This document shows, piece by piece, positions 45,037 through 54,654 of a stretch of DNA of 64,000 nt (positions are counted from its first letter, which is position 1; each line of letters starts with the position of its first letter). The notes beneath the pieces are model-generated. The model did not search any database. It saw only the letters and a list, made by a program, of their open reading frames with translations, and had not been told where the DNA came from. A program made the translations under genes and the position numbers. The DNA comes from Lentzea sp. NEAU-D7 (GTDB lineage: Bacteria; Actinomycetota; Actinomycetes; Mycobacteriales; Pseudonocardiaceae). Location of the stretch: the NCBI RefSeq assembly GCF_026242055.1, contig NZ_JAPJDL010000001.1:682001-746000 (forward strand), written 5' to 3'.

Positions 45037-46659
45037 GTGAAGACGTCCGTCGTGCTGGCCACCGCGGTCCTGCTGCTCGGTTCCGATCCCGCTCTCGCGA
45101 CGACTCCGCCCAGGAGCGTCCCGGCGTGCGCGGGGCTCGGTCAGCTGGAGATCCCGGCATCCGCGCTCAGCCTGCCCACCACCGGAGGCCGCGTCACGGC
45201 GGCCACCACGACGAGCGCTGTCGTGAGTGGACAGACGATCGAGTACTGCCAGGCCGACGCCGAGATCCGCCCGGTCGACCCCGCGGCGCCCGTCATCAAG
45301 ATGCGGATCGCGTTGCCGCACGGCTGGAACCGCAAGGCGATGATGTTCGGCGGCGGCGGGTACAACGGCACGATCCCCGCCCTCACGGGGAACGTGCCGT
45401 TCGCCGCCGCGGACGCGCCCGCTCCCCTGGCCCGGCGCTACGCGACGTTCGCCAGCGACTCCGGCCATCAACAGGGTCCGGTGGCGGTGCCCTCGCTGGA
45501 CGGCTCGTTCGGCGTCAACGACGAGGCGGTGCGGAACTTCGCCGCGGGTGACGCGCTGAAGAAGACGCACGACGCGAGCCTGTTCCTGATCCGGCGCGCC
45601 TACGGGCTCAGCCCGGCCGAGACGTACTTCGCCGGAGGCTCGACGGGCGGGCGTGAGGCTCTCATCGTCGCGCAACGGTGGCCGCGGGCGTTCGACGGCG
45701 TGATCTCCGGCTATCCCGCCTGGAACAACCTCGCCGAGGTCCTGTACCTGGGACACCTGACGCGGGTGCTCGCCCGGCCCGGCGCGTTCCCCGGTCCGGC
45801 GAAGCAGACCCTGTTGTACGACAACGTGATCAACGCGTGCGACGGCTTGGACGGGGTGAGGGACGGAGTCGTCTCGAACCTCTCCGGCTGCCACTTCGAC
45901 CCCCGTGTCCTGCGCTGCCCCGACGGCGTGGACACGGGCCAGACCTGCCTGTCCGACGCCCAGATCGGCGCGGTGACCGCGATGTCGACGCCGCTGAGGT
46001 GGCCGTACCGGGTCGCGAGCGGGGAGACCGGCTACCCCGGCTTCCCGTTCCTCTCGGGCGCGGACATGCGGACCCCGTTCCTCGGGTTCGGCACGACCGC
46101 GCCGGCCAACCCGATGCCGGTGACGAGCGGCTACGGGATGCAGTACTGGGACCAGTGGGTCAAGTACTTCCTGACCCGCGACCCCGGCTTCGACCCGCTC
46201 GGCCTCGATCCCCTGCGGCCGGGGAAGTGGCTCGACCGGATCAGCCACCTGTCGACCGTCCAGGACCGCAACAACGCCGACCTGGGCCCGTTCGCGCGCT
46301 CCGGCGGCAAGCTGCTCCTGCTCCACGGCGCCGCGGACGAACTGGTCTCCCACCGCTCGACCAACGACTACCACGACCGCGTGCGCGACCTCCTCGGACC
46401 CGCCACGACCCGGGAATTCCTGCGCTACTACCTCGTGCCCGGCGCCAACCACGCGAACTTCGGCACGCCGTCGTTCGCCGCCGGGTGGGACTCGCTCTCC
46501 GCGCTCGAACGCTGGGTCGGGAGTGGACGGTCGCCGAAGAACCCGGTCGTGGCCGACCTCGCCCACGACCGCACCCGTCCGCTGTGCGAGTACCCGGGCT
46601 GGCCCCGCTACCGCGCGGGCGATCCGGACAGCGCGGCGAGCTTCACCTGCACCCGTTAG
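45037..46659 (+). CDS. Secreted tannase/feruloyl esterase family protein lacking the CS-D-HC disulfide
   Basis: A 540-aa exported esterase (signal peptide 1-21). The catalytic triad is inferred as Ser202 in AGGSTGGREAL, Asp434 in HGAADELV and His472 in VPGANHANFG. The calcium-site segment ACDGLDGVRDGVVSN in the lid domain is present. In fungal and most bacterial members a Cys just before the Ser and another just after the His form a disulfide; here these are Gly201 and Ala473, so both are lost together. The family cleaves gallate, ferulate or terephthalate monoesters. It is the second gene of the MHS transporter operon (GTG start, AGGAG upstream). The 3' end overlaps the LysR gene by 4 nt. 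Confidence 0.87.
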   Translation: MKTSVVLATAVLLLGSDPALATTPPRSVPACAGLGQLEIPASALSLPTTGGRVTAATTTSAVVSGQTIEYCQADAEIRPVDPAAPVIKMRIALPHGWNRKAMMFGGGGYNGTIPALTGNVPFAAADAPAPLARRYATFASDSGHQQGPVAVPSLDGSFGVNDEAVRNFAAGDALKKTHDASLFLIRRAYGLSPAETYFAGGSTGGREALIVAQRWPRAFDGVISGYPAWNNLAEVLYLGHLTRVLARPGAFPGPAKQTLLYDNVINACDGLDGVRDGVVSNLSGCHFDPRVLRCPDGVDTGQTCLSDAQIGAVTAMSTPLRWPYRVASGETGYPGFPFLSGADMRTPFLGFGTTAPANPMPVTSGYGMQYWDQWVKYFLTRDPGFDPLGLDPLRPGKWLDRISHLSTVQDRNNADLGPFARSGGKLLLLHGAADELVSHRSTNDYHDRVRDLLGPATTREFLRYYLVPGANHANFGTPSFAAGWDSLSALERWVGSGRSPKNPVVADLAHDRTRPLCEYPGWPRYRAGDPDSAASFTCTR

Positions 46660-47543
46660 CGGTCGAGGAACTCGTGCACCACCGCGATCAGCGCCCTGGC
46701 CGCCGCGGCCGGGGCGCGGTCCGCCGGCCTCGCGAGCCCGATGGGCCAGCGCAGGTCGGCGCCGGTCACCCTGAGCGTGGTGACGCCCTTCGCGTCGCCG
46801 AGGATGTAGCTCGGCAGCAGCGCGACGCCCAGACCGTTGCGCACGTAGTCGACGCCGGTGAAGATGTCGGACATCTCCAGGGTCACGCGCCGGGGCACGG
46901 CGCAGGCGGCGAACGCCCGGTCCGCCACCGCGCGGTTGCCGTAGCCCAGCGGTGAGTCGATGAAGTCCATGCCGGCGAGGTCCGCGACGGACACCTCGGT
47001 CCTGGCGGCGAGCGGGTGGTCGTCCGGCACCACCAGGTCCATGACCGAGTGGGCCAGCTCGTCGAGGACGATGCCGTCCGGCACCTCCCCCGGCAACGAC
47101 ACGAAGGCGAGGTCGAGCCTGCGGTCCAGCAACTGCTCGACCAGACCCGCCGACCCCGCCGTCGCCGCGCTCGTGCGCACCAGCACCCCGGGGTGGCGGC
47201 GGTGGAACTCGCCGAGGAGACCGGGCAGGTCGATCAGGGTCATCGCGGTCAGCGTGCCGATCCGCACGGTGCCCTTCAGCCCGCCCTCGACCTGGGCCAC
47301 CGCGTCCTTCGCCTCGGCGGCGGCGTCCAGGACCGCCCGGGCCTTCGGCAGCAGCGCCTCTCCCGCGTCGGTGAGCAGGACGCGCTGGGAGTTGCGGTCG
47401 AGCAGCGCGGCGCCGAGCTCGCGTTCGAGGGTCTTGATCGCGGCCGAGACCGCGGACTGCACGACGTGCACGCGCGCGGCGGCACGGGTGAAGCTGCTCT
47501 CTTCGGCCACAGCGACGAAGTATTCGAGCTGGCGGAGGTCCAC
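46656..47543 (-). CDS. LysR family transcriptional regulator
   Basis: 295 aa. The N-terminal helix-turn-helix starts MDLRQLEYFVAVAEESSFTRAAARVHVVQSAVSAAIKTLE (1-40), and the effector-binding domain covers about 90-290. It is divergent from an MFS transporter gene with an 82-nt gap and converges on the tannase-family gene. By the common LysR rule its primary target is the divergent transporter, with autorepression. The ligand is unknown. Confidence 0.9.
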   Translation of the reverse strand: MDLRQLEYFVAVAEESSFTRAAARVHVVQSAVSAAIKTLERELGAALLDRNSQRVLLTDAGEALLPKARAVLDAAAEAKDAVAQVEGGLKGTVRIGTLTAMTLIDLPGLLGEFHRRHPGVLVRTSAATAGSAGLVEQLLDRRLDLAFVSLPGEVPDGIVLDELAHSVMDLVVPDDHPLAARTEVSVADLAGMDFIDSPLGYGNRAVADRAFAACAVPRRVTLEMSDIFTGVDYVRNGLGVALLPSYILGDAKGVTTLRVTGADLRWPIGLARPADRAPAAAARALIAVVHEFLDR

Positions 47544-47625
47544 ACCAGCGAGTATCTCAGAAAGTGATGATCCTCAGCTTCAACTTTCGTTGGACGAGAT
47601 GCTTGCTGGACCGCAAGGTGGTGGC

Positions 47626-48843
47626 ATGTCGTTGCTCCTCGATTCACCGGTCGCCGAACGCCCCGCCGTCAGCAGGCACCACGGGCGCGGTTTCTGGGCT
47701 GTCGCCGGTACGTTCCTCGTCGCGATGGCGTACTCGACCGTCCCCGCCCCGCTGTTCCCGCTCTACGTCGCCCGAGAGGGCTTCTCGACGTTCGCGATCA
47801 CCGTCGTGTTCGCCGCCTTCGCCGTCGGAGTGGTGATCAGCCTCGTCCTGGCGGGCCACGTCTCGGACTGGGCAGGCCGCAAGACGGTCCTCATCCCGGC
47901 GCTGGGCCTGGAGATCGTGTCCGCGCTGCTCTTCCTGACCAGCACGTCGCTGCCGGTCCTGGTCGTCGCCCGCGTGGTCAACGGCCTGGGCGTCGGCCTG
48001 ATCGCCGCGACCGCCACCGCCTACCTGCACGACCTGCACACCCGGCACCGCCCCGGCGCCTCCCCGCGCAGGTTCGAGATCGTGTCGACCGCCGCGAACA
48101 TCGGCGGCCTCGGTGCCGGCGCACTGGTCGCGGGCGTGCTCGCGCAGTACGCGCCCGCGCCGCTGACGACCCCGTACGTCGTGCTGGCCGTGCTGCTCGC
48201 GGTGAGCATCGCCGCGGTCGCCCTCACCCCGGAAACCGTGGTGCGCAAGCAGGTTCCGTACCGTCCACAACGGATCAGCGCCGATCACGGCGACCGCACG
48301 GCCTACCTCGAAGCGGCACTGGGGGCGTTCGCCGCGTTCGCGGTGTTCGGCGTGTTCACGTCCGTCTCGCCGGGCTTCGTGGCGGGCGAGCTGCACCACC
48401 CGTCGCGCCTGCTGGCCGGGCTCGTGGTGTTCCTCGTGTTCGGTGGCGCGGCGCTCGCGCAGACGGTGACCGGCGGGCTCACTGCGGCCGCGAAGCGCAC
48501 GCTCGGCCTCAGCGGGCAGGCGCTCGGCATGCTGCTGGTCGTCGCCGGGATGCACGCGACGAGCTTCCCGTTGTTCCTCGCCGGTGGCGCGATCGCGGGC
48601 GTGGGCGCCGGCGTGCAGTTCAAGGCGTCGATCGGCGCGGTCTCGTCGATGGCGGCACCGCAGAATCGCGGCGAAGCGCTGGCGACGCTGTTCTTCATCG
48701 CCTACTTGGGACTGAGCGTGCCGTCGCTGTCGATCGGGCTGGCGACGCGGTTCCTCGCCCCGACGGCGGTGATGACGTGGTTCGCCGGGGTCCTGCTGGT
48801 GCTGCTGGCGGGCGTGGCGGCGCTCAGTCGACGAGCACGGTGA
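47626..48843 (+). CDS. MFS transporter (12-TM, drug or sugar efflux type)
   Basis: A 405-aa membrane protein with 12 segments. The loop 2-3 motif is GHVSDWAGRKTVLIP (about residues 76-90), and VARVVNGLGVGLIAATATAYLHD gives the second conserved block. A cytoplasmic loop near residue 210 (ETVVRKQVPYRPQR) separates the halves. The long open frame upstream is antisense to the LysR gene, so the ATG at 47626 with AAGGTGG upstream is taken. The gap before it contains CAAC-N4-GTTG (47581-47592), a possible LysR site. The 3' end overlaps the YwqG-like gene by 20 nt. Confidence 0.88.
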   Translation: MSLLLDSPVAERPAVSRHHGRGFWAVAGTFLVAMAYSTVPAPLFPLYVAREGFSTFAITVVFAAFAVGVVISLVLAGHVSDWAGRKTVLIPALGLEIVSALLFLTSTSLPVLVVARVVNGLGVGLIAATATAYLHDLHTRHRPGASPRRFEIVSTAANIGGLGAGALVAGVLAQYAPAPLTTPYVVLAVLLAVSIAAVALTPETVVRKQVPYRPQRISADHGDRTAYLEAALGAFAAFAVFGVFTSVSPGFVAGELHHPSRLLAGLVVFLVFGGAALAQTVTGGLTAAAKRTLGLSGQALGMLLVVAGMHATSFPLFLAGGAIAGVGAGVQFKASIGAVSSMAAPQNRGEALATLFFIAYLGLSVPSLSIGLATRFLAPTAVMTWFAGVLLVLLAGVAALSRRAR

Positions 48844-49492
48844 TCGGGTGCCTGACGTCCCCGGTGCACGTGAGGACGTTCAGGTTGCCCTCGCGGCCGA
48901 ACTCCCACTCCACGTCGTCACCGGATGGTTCGTGCGTCGCGAGCGACAGCGTCTGGCGTTGTGCCGCACCGCAGTGCGGGCACTCGAACTCGAGAGGACC
49001 GCTCTGCCACCACGGCGTCCAGCCGCCGATCTTCGTGCCGCCGGAGACCTTCGACTCGTGCTCGGTGAAGCGGATGGGTTCGAGCACGTTGACCGTGGGG
49101 ACGTAGCTCTCCTCCTGCACCGACGGCTCGGGCTCCTCCTCCACCAGCTCGACCACCGTCGTGGAGTCGCGCCACACCAGCCGCACGTCCGGGCCGTGGG
49201 CGTGCGGGAGGTCGTGGTGCAGCGTGCAGAGGAACACCTGGAGCACGTCGGTGCCGGCCGGGAACGGCAGCTCCGGGAAGTCGCGCCGGTAGAGCTGCAC
49301 GGCGCCGACGAACGGCTCGGCTCCGCTCGCGGGGTCGTGGGCGGTGCCGTCGCAGGTGGGCCAGGGCTCGTCGATCGGCCACAGCATCGGGCCACCGATG
49401 TGGCTGTCGGCGTCCGTCGGGTCGCCTTCGAGCGGGTTCAGCAGCACGGCGGGCCTGGCCCGCTCAGCCTCGGTCGACACAAGCCGGAACAC
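48824..49492 (-). CDS. DUF1963/YwqG-like protein
   Basis: A 222-aa cytosolic protein. HIGGPMLWPIDEPWPTC near residue 30 and the FVGAVQLYRRDFPELPFPAGTDVLQVFLC block are typical of the YwqG (DUF1963) family, beta-rich proteins of unknown function. A single CPHCGAAQ near 170 could be half a zinc site. The start is the GTG at 49492, giving MFRLVSTEAERARP; an internal GTG 12 nt further in is the alternative. It is divergent from a lipoprotein gene (42-nt gap) and convergent with the MFS gene. Confidence 0.75.
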   Translation of the reverse strand: MFRLVSTEAERARPAVLLNPLEGDPTDADSHIGGPMLWPIDEPWPTCDGTAHDPASGAEPFVGAVQLYRRDFPELPFPAGTDVLQVFLCTLHHDLPHAHGPDVRLVWRDSTTVVELVEEEPEPSVQEESYVPTVNVLEPIRFTEHESKVSGGTKIGGWTPWWQSGPLEFECPHCGAAQRQTLSLATHEPSGDDVEWEFGREGNLNVLTCTGDVRHPITVLVD

Positions 49493-49534
49493 TAGCGGGG
49501 TAACGACTGCGAGCCCGCCGCCGACCCCGCAGGC

Positions 49535-50017
49535 ATGAGGTTCTTGATCGCACCTGTGCTCCTCGCCCTGCTCGCCGCGGGCTGCACCCCGGAGGTCACC
49601 GGGTCCGGTTCGGCGACCGGCACGCCGGAGACGACCACTCCGGGGACGACCACCCAGGAGACGACGACGCAGGAGACGGCCACGCCGAGCACCACCGCCG
49701 CGAAGACGGCTCTCGACGGGGTGCCTCCGGAGCAGTACGAGAGCCTGCCCTCGCAGTACTGCGACAAGCTGTTCCTCGGAGCCCTCAGCAAGCCGATGCT
49801 GGCCGTCGTGGTGGAGACCCCGAAGGGCAGGCTCAACTGCGACCAGGCCGGAGCGGTGCTGTTCGACTACTACGCCCAGCGCGTGGAGCCGAAGACGGGC
49901 CTGCCGCCGATCAAGATCGGATCGATGTCGTGCAACCAGGTCGCTGAAGGGATCATGCCCCAGGTCGTGTGCGCCGACGAGGAGAACGTCATCTACTCGA
50001 TGTGGCCGCAGACCTGA
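49535..50017 (+). CDS. Lipoprotein with Thr-rich linker
   Basis: A 160-aa exported lipoprotein. The lipobox LAAGC places the modified Cys at residue 17. A threonine-rich linker (about 18-60, repeats of ETTT/GTTT) follows. The C-terminal domain (about 70-160) has four cysteines in YCDKLFLG, LNCDQAG, MSCNQVAEG and VVCADE, likely two disulfides. Similar Thr-linker lipoproteins are common in Pseudonocardiaceae and often annotated as DUF3558-like; I cannot confirm that here. A strong hairpin terminator follows. Confidence 0.78.
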   Translation: MRFLIAPVLLALLAAGCTPEVTGSGSATGTPETTTPGTTTQETTTQETATPSTTAAKTALDGVPPEQYESLPSQYCDKLFLGALSKPMLAVVVETPKGRLNCDQAGAVLFDYYAQRVEPKTGLPPIKIGSMSCNQVAEGIMPQVVCADEENVIYSMWPQT

Positions 50018-50025
50018 CGCCGACA

Positions 50026-50054
50026 GGGGTGGGCGGGCCGACCCCGCCCACCCC
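50026..50054. terminator. Strong bidirectional hairpin terminator
   Basis: A 12-bp perfect stem, GGGGTGGGCGGG (50026-50037) with CCCGCCCACCCC (50043-50054), closes a 5-nt loop between the lipoprotein stop (50017, +) and the argG stop (50061, -). Confidence 0.8.
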
Positions 50055-50060
50055 GTGCCG

Positions 50061-51566
<1,506 letters not shown>

Positions 51567-51612
51567 TCACACGCGCCTCCGCCGGCGGTGAGGCTGACCG
51601 CACCCCCTGCGA

Positions 51613-52092
51613 CTAGGCCAGATCCAGCTCGTCGGCCTTCTGCAGCATCCGCTGAACGCTGCCCTCGCGCTCGGCCGCGCGCATCGCCGTGATGGCCGCG
51701 TACAGGTGCGCACCCGTGTACGGATCCTCTTCCTTGCGCTCGTAGACCTCACCGAGTGTGGCGTTGTACATGGCGTGCGACATCGCCGCGAGCAGCGCGC
51801 GCGTACGTGGCACCACTCCCTTGGGCGCGGCGGCGTCGATGATCGGGGTGACCCGCTCCCACACCTCGTCGGGCGGGCCGGGCGGGTAGAGCTGGTTGAG
51901 CGCCAGCAGGCCGTTCTCCAGCGCGCCCATCACCAGCCAGGCCTCGTCCCGGTCCTGCGGCAGCAGTCGCTCGACGGCCTCGGCGTCCCGCTCGTGGTAG
52001 GCGATGGCGAGCCGCAGGCCGATGGCCTGGCTGCGGTTCTTGCTCTCGGACTCTTCGAACCACCATTGCTGTTGCGCGGTCCTGGGGAACAT
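51613..52092 (-). CDS. Hypothetical helical protein (159 aa)
   Basis: I do not recognise the family. The protein is soluble and almost entirely helical, with a charged N-terminus (QQQWWFEESESKNRSQAIGLRLA) and TPR-like helical pairs (AWLVMGALENGLLALNQLYPPG, RTRALLAAMSHAMYNATLGEVYE). No signal peptide is present. It is divergent from the siderophore-interacting protein gene, and the iron box at 52134-52152 lies in the shared 77-nt intergenic region, so it may also respond to iron. Confidence 0.65.
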   Translation of the reverse strand: MFPRTAQQQWWFEESESKNRSQAIGLRLAIAYHERDAEAVERLLPQDRDEAWLVMGALENGLLALNQLYPPGPPDEVWERVTPIIDAAAPKGVVPRTRALLAAMSHAMYNATLGEVYERKEEDPYTGAHLYAAITAMRAAEREGSVQRMLQKADELDLA

Positions 52093-52133
52093 GTCCGCAG
52101 TGTGCGCTCTGGATCTCGATTTCGCCTGAGGGT

Positions 52134-52152
52134 TTAGGTAAGCCTAACCAAA
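52134..52152. promoter_or_regulatory. Iron box (DmdR1/IdeR/DtxR type)
   Basis: TTAGGTAAGCCTAACCAAA closely matches the actinobacterial iron box (TTAGGTTAGGCTAACCTAA type), with the TTAGGT and CTAACC arms intact. It lies 17 nt before the ATG of the siderophore-interacting protein gene, so Fe2+-loaded repressor should block that gene and possibly the divergent one. Confidence 0.85.
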
Positions 52153-52169
52153 GGTGTACGTTGCGGAGC

Positions 52170-52991
52170 ATGTCGCGTTACTCCGCCTTCGACCGGTTCA
52201 CCCTCAAGGCCGCCACCAAGGCCGCCGAGATGATGATGGCCCCGGCGAACCGCCGCGAGGTCTTCGACCAGTTCGTCATGACCGTCACGGCGGTGACCGA
52301 GCTCAGCGCCCACATGCGCCGGATCACCTTCCACGCGCCGGAGTTCTCCTCGTTCGCGGTGACCGGGCCCGACGAGTACTTCGGCCTGCTGATGGCGACC
52401 GGCCGCGAGCTCGTCATGCCGGCCGACGACCGCATCAACGTCCGCACGTCGCTGAGCGCGATGCCGGAGGACACCCGCCCGGACCTGCGCTGGTACACGG
52501 TCCGCGCGCACCGGCCTGACATGGCCGAGATCGACGTCGACTTCGTCGTGCACGGCGACGCCGGCCCCGGCACGCGGTGGGCCCGGCGCGCGATCGCGGG
52601 CGACAAGGCCGGCTTCCGGGCGGGCGGCTCCGCCTACCGGCCGCCCGCGGACGGGTCCGTGCTGCTCGTGGCCGACGAGACCGCGCTGCCCGCCCTCGCG
52701 GCGATCCTCGAGGCCGAGACGCGGCCGGCGCACGTGTTCGCCGAGGTGCCGGACGAGTCCTACCGGCTCGACCTCGACGCGGAGTGGGTGCTGCGCGGCG
52801 ACGCCGAGCCGGGATCCGCCGTGCTGAAGGCGATCCAGGACAAGGCGCTGCCCACCGTGGAGTACGCGTGGGCGTGCGGGGAGTCGGCGCTCGCGACCGG
52901 CGTGCGCCGCCACCTGGTGAAGGACCGCGGGGTGGACCGCAAGGCGATCATGTTCAGCGGGTACTGGAAGGTCGGCTCAGCCCGCATGTGA
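52170..52991 (+). CDS. Siderophore-interacting protein / ferric-siderophore reductase (ViuB/SIP family)
   Basis: A 273-aa cytosolic flavoprotein that releases iron from imported ferric siderophores. The FAD-binding barrel (about 30-135) contains DLRWYTVRAHRPDMAEIDVDFVVHG, where RxYT binds flavin. The C-terminal NAD(P)H domain has VLLVADETALPALAAIL (about 170-186), the family's SIP signature. The end ALPTVEYAWACGESALATGVRRHLV completes the fold. The ATG at 52170 has CGGAG upstream, and the iron box directly precedes it. The 3' end overlaps the convergent GNAT gene by 15 nt. Confidence 0.92.
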   Translation: MSRYSAFDRFTLKAATKAAEMMMAPANRREVFDQFVMTVTAVTELSAHMRRITFHAPEFSSFAVTGPDEYFGLLMATGRELVMPADDRINVRTSLSAMPEDTRPDLRWYTVRAHRPDMAEIDVDFVVHGDAGPGTRWARRAIAGDKAGFRAGGSAYRPPADGSVLLVADETALPALAAILEAETRPAHVFAEVPDESYRLDLDAEWVLRGDAEPGSAVLKAIQDKALPTVEYAWACGESALATGVRRHLVKDRGVDRKAIMFSGYWKVGSARM

Positions 52992-53582
52992 GACGCCGCT
53001 GAGCCGCAACGTCCTCGTCACCAGCGGATCGGACGCCGCGATGCCGTACCGGTGCTCGTACACGGCGAGGACGATCCGCCGGAAGTCGTCGGCCGCGGCC
53101 GGGGTCTGGGGAACGTAGTCGGCGGCCATCAGCAGCATCGGGTGGCCGGCGCTGCCCTCGGGCGGCAGATAGCCGTGGACGGGCAGCACCACGGCGCCGA
53201 GGCGGCGGTAGAACGCGATGCGGCGGCGCCGGATCCGTTCCTCGGCCGGGTCGATGCCGTGCTGGGCCGGGTCCTCCACGTCGTAGACGATCCGGGTGTG
53301 GCCGGCGCCGGTCATCGCCGCGCGCAGGTGCGTCCAGAGGTGTTCTCCGAGCCCCCGGCCCTTCTCCCCCACGGTGAAGTAGCGCAGGTAGACCCAGCCG
53401 GTGCCGCCGAGGACCCGCAGCACGGCGAACCCCAGCGGCCGGGAGTCCACCAGGACGAACGCGCTGTCGGCCAGCAGATCGCCGAACGGCGCGCGCAGGT
53501 GCGGCGCGAAGCCGTCGAAGTAGATCTGCCGCACGTCAGCGAGTTCGTCCTGCGTGAGCGTCGAAGCAGCGACGAGCTTCAT
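52977..53582 (-). CDS. GNAT family N-acetyltransferase
   Basis: A 201-aa cytosolic acyltransferase. The acetyl-CoA loop R/Q-x-x-G-x-G/A is seen as EKGRGLGEHLWTHLRAAM (about residues 77-94) after the YLRYFTVG strand. The protein is longer than a minimal GNAT, with a C-terminal extension of about 60 residues. The substrate is unknown. The ATG at 53582 has AGGGG 7 nt upstream; the much longer upstream open frame is antisense to the NLP gene and is not used. Confidence 0.82.
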   Translation of the reverse strand: MKLVAASTLTQDELADVRQIYFDGFAPHLRAPFGDLLADSAFVLVDSRPLGFAVLRVLGGTGWVYLRYFTVGEKGRGLGEHLWTHLRAAMTGAGHTRIVYDVEDPAQHGIDPAEERIRRRRIAFYRRLGAVVLPVHGYLPPEGSAGHPMLLMAADYVPQTPAAADDFRRIVLAVYEHRYGIAASDPLVTRTLRLSGVSHAG

Positions 53583-53888
53583 GTGACCCCTCCGAACCCG
53601 TGCGGCGCCAGGTGAACATTCGTCGATCAAACCCGACCGCGGTGAGAAGACGCGCGGTTGCGCCGAATTGGAGCCCGCGTTGCGCAAGCGGGTCGCGCGG
53701 CTGACCGTGCACCGGCCGACCTGCGGCGACGAGATCACGGCCCGCGCACGTGATCGATTCCGTTCCACAGCTGTGAAATTCCCGGTACGGCAAAGATTTG
53801 GCCAACCACCTAGACGTGAAGGTGGTTCATGTACCACCTTCTGCCTCGCACGCCTCTCCGCTCCCTGCTGCTCACCGGAGGCCTGAAG
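53583..53888. promoter_or_regulatory. Non-coding region upstream of the NLP gene
   Basis: No coding potential is supported. It contains a CACAGCTGTG palindrome (53766-53775) with TT/AA flanks and, nearer the gene, the 9-bp inverted repeat GAAGGTGGT (53818-53826) with ACCACCTTC (53833-53841). The second could be an operator or a leader-RNA hairpin. Confidence 0.5.
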
Positions 53889-54638
53889 TTGAGGAAGAAA
53901 CTCCTGCCCGCGCTCGCCGGCGCCCTGCTGATCACGGCACTGTTCCCCGGCATCGCACTCGCTGACCCGCCCCGGGCCATCCCCGCCAACTACGAGGCGG
54001 CCGACGGCAAGTGGCAGCCGGCGTTCGACTACGACGGCGACGGCTGCTACCCCACCCCGGCGATCTCGCCGACCGGTGACATCGCGCCGGGCCTGAACAA
54101 CTCGGGCGCCCTGAACGGCAACTGCCACGACAGGTCCGACCTGGACAACACCAACTCCTACAGCCGTTCCAAGTGCAACAACGGCTGGTGCGCCTACCTG
54201 TACGACCTGTACTTCGAGAAGGACCAGGCCGTTCCGCTGTGGGACTGCTGCGGTCATCGCCACGACATCGAGCACGTGGTCGTCTGGGTGCAGAACGACG
54301 TGGCCCAGTACGTCTCGACGTCGGAGCACGGCAAGTACAAGACGCACCCGCGCGCCAACGTGCAGTGGGAAGGCACGCACCCGAAGATCATCTACCACAA
54401 GGACGGCGCCAGCACGCACTGCTTCCGCCTCGCGGGTGCGGGTGAGCAGGCGGAGAACCACTACGGGGTCTACCAGTACCCCGATCTCGTCAGCTGGGAC
54501 CGCTTCCCGGCCGGCGTGCGCGACAAGCTCGTGAACGCGAACTTCGGCAGCGCGTCCCTGGCGATCAAGGACGGCGCGTTCAACCACAACCTGAGCATCT
54601 CGAAGCCGGCCGGGATCCCGTTCGACCCGAACGCCTGA
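53889..54638 (+). CDS. Secreted NPP1/NLP family protein (necrosis- and ethylene-inducing-like)
   Basis: A 249-aa exported protein. The signal peptide (1-25, cleavage after GIALA) fits well if translation starts at the TTG at 53889, which has GGAGG 7 nt upstream; the ATG at 53829 would bury the signal. The hallmark heptapeptide appears as GHRHDIE (residues 122-128), then HVVVWVQND, with Ile where plant-toxic NLPs have Trp (GHRHDWE). The acidic and His residues of the metal pocket are kept. Many cysteines (CCGHRH, GWCAYL, GNCHDR) suggest several disulfides. NLPs permeabilise eudicot membranes via glycosyl-inositol-phosphoryl-ceramide, but many bacterial members are non-toxic. The presence of a ceramidase in the window is notable. 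Confidence 0.88.
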   Translation: MRKKLLPALAGALLITALFPGIALADPPRAIPANYEAADGKWQPAFDYDGDGCYPTPAISPTGDIAPGLNNSGALNGNCHDRSDLDNTNSYSRSKCNNGWCAYLYDLYFEKDQAVPLWDCCGHRHDIEHVVVWVQNDVAQYVSTSEHGKYKTHPRANVQWEGTHPKIIYHKDGASTHCFRLAGAGEQAENHYGVYQYPDLVSWDRFPAGVRDKLVNANFGSASLAIKDGAFNHNLSISKPAGIPFDPNA

Positions 54639-54654
54639 TCGTCCGGCCGCGCAG

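Noticed and set aside
46960..47625. A 222-codon N-terminal extension of the MFS gene
   Set aside because: It runs antisense through the LysR gene and is not hydrophobic; the ATG at 47626 has a ribosome binding site and starts the membrane domain.
53829..53888. The ATG at 53829 as start of the NLP gene
   Set aside because: It would place 20 residues before an otherwise ideal signal peptide; the TTG at 53889 has GGAGG at 7 nt.
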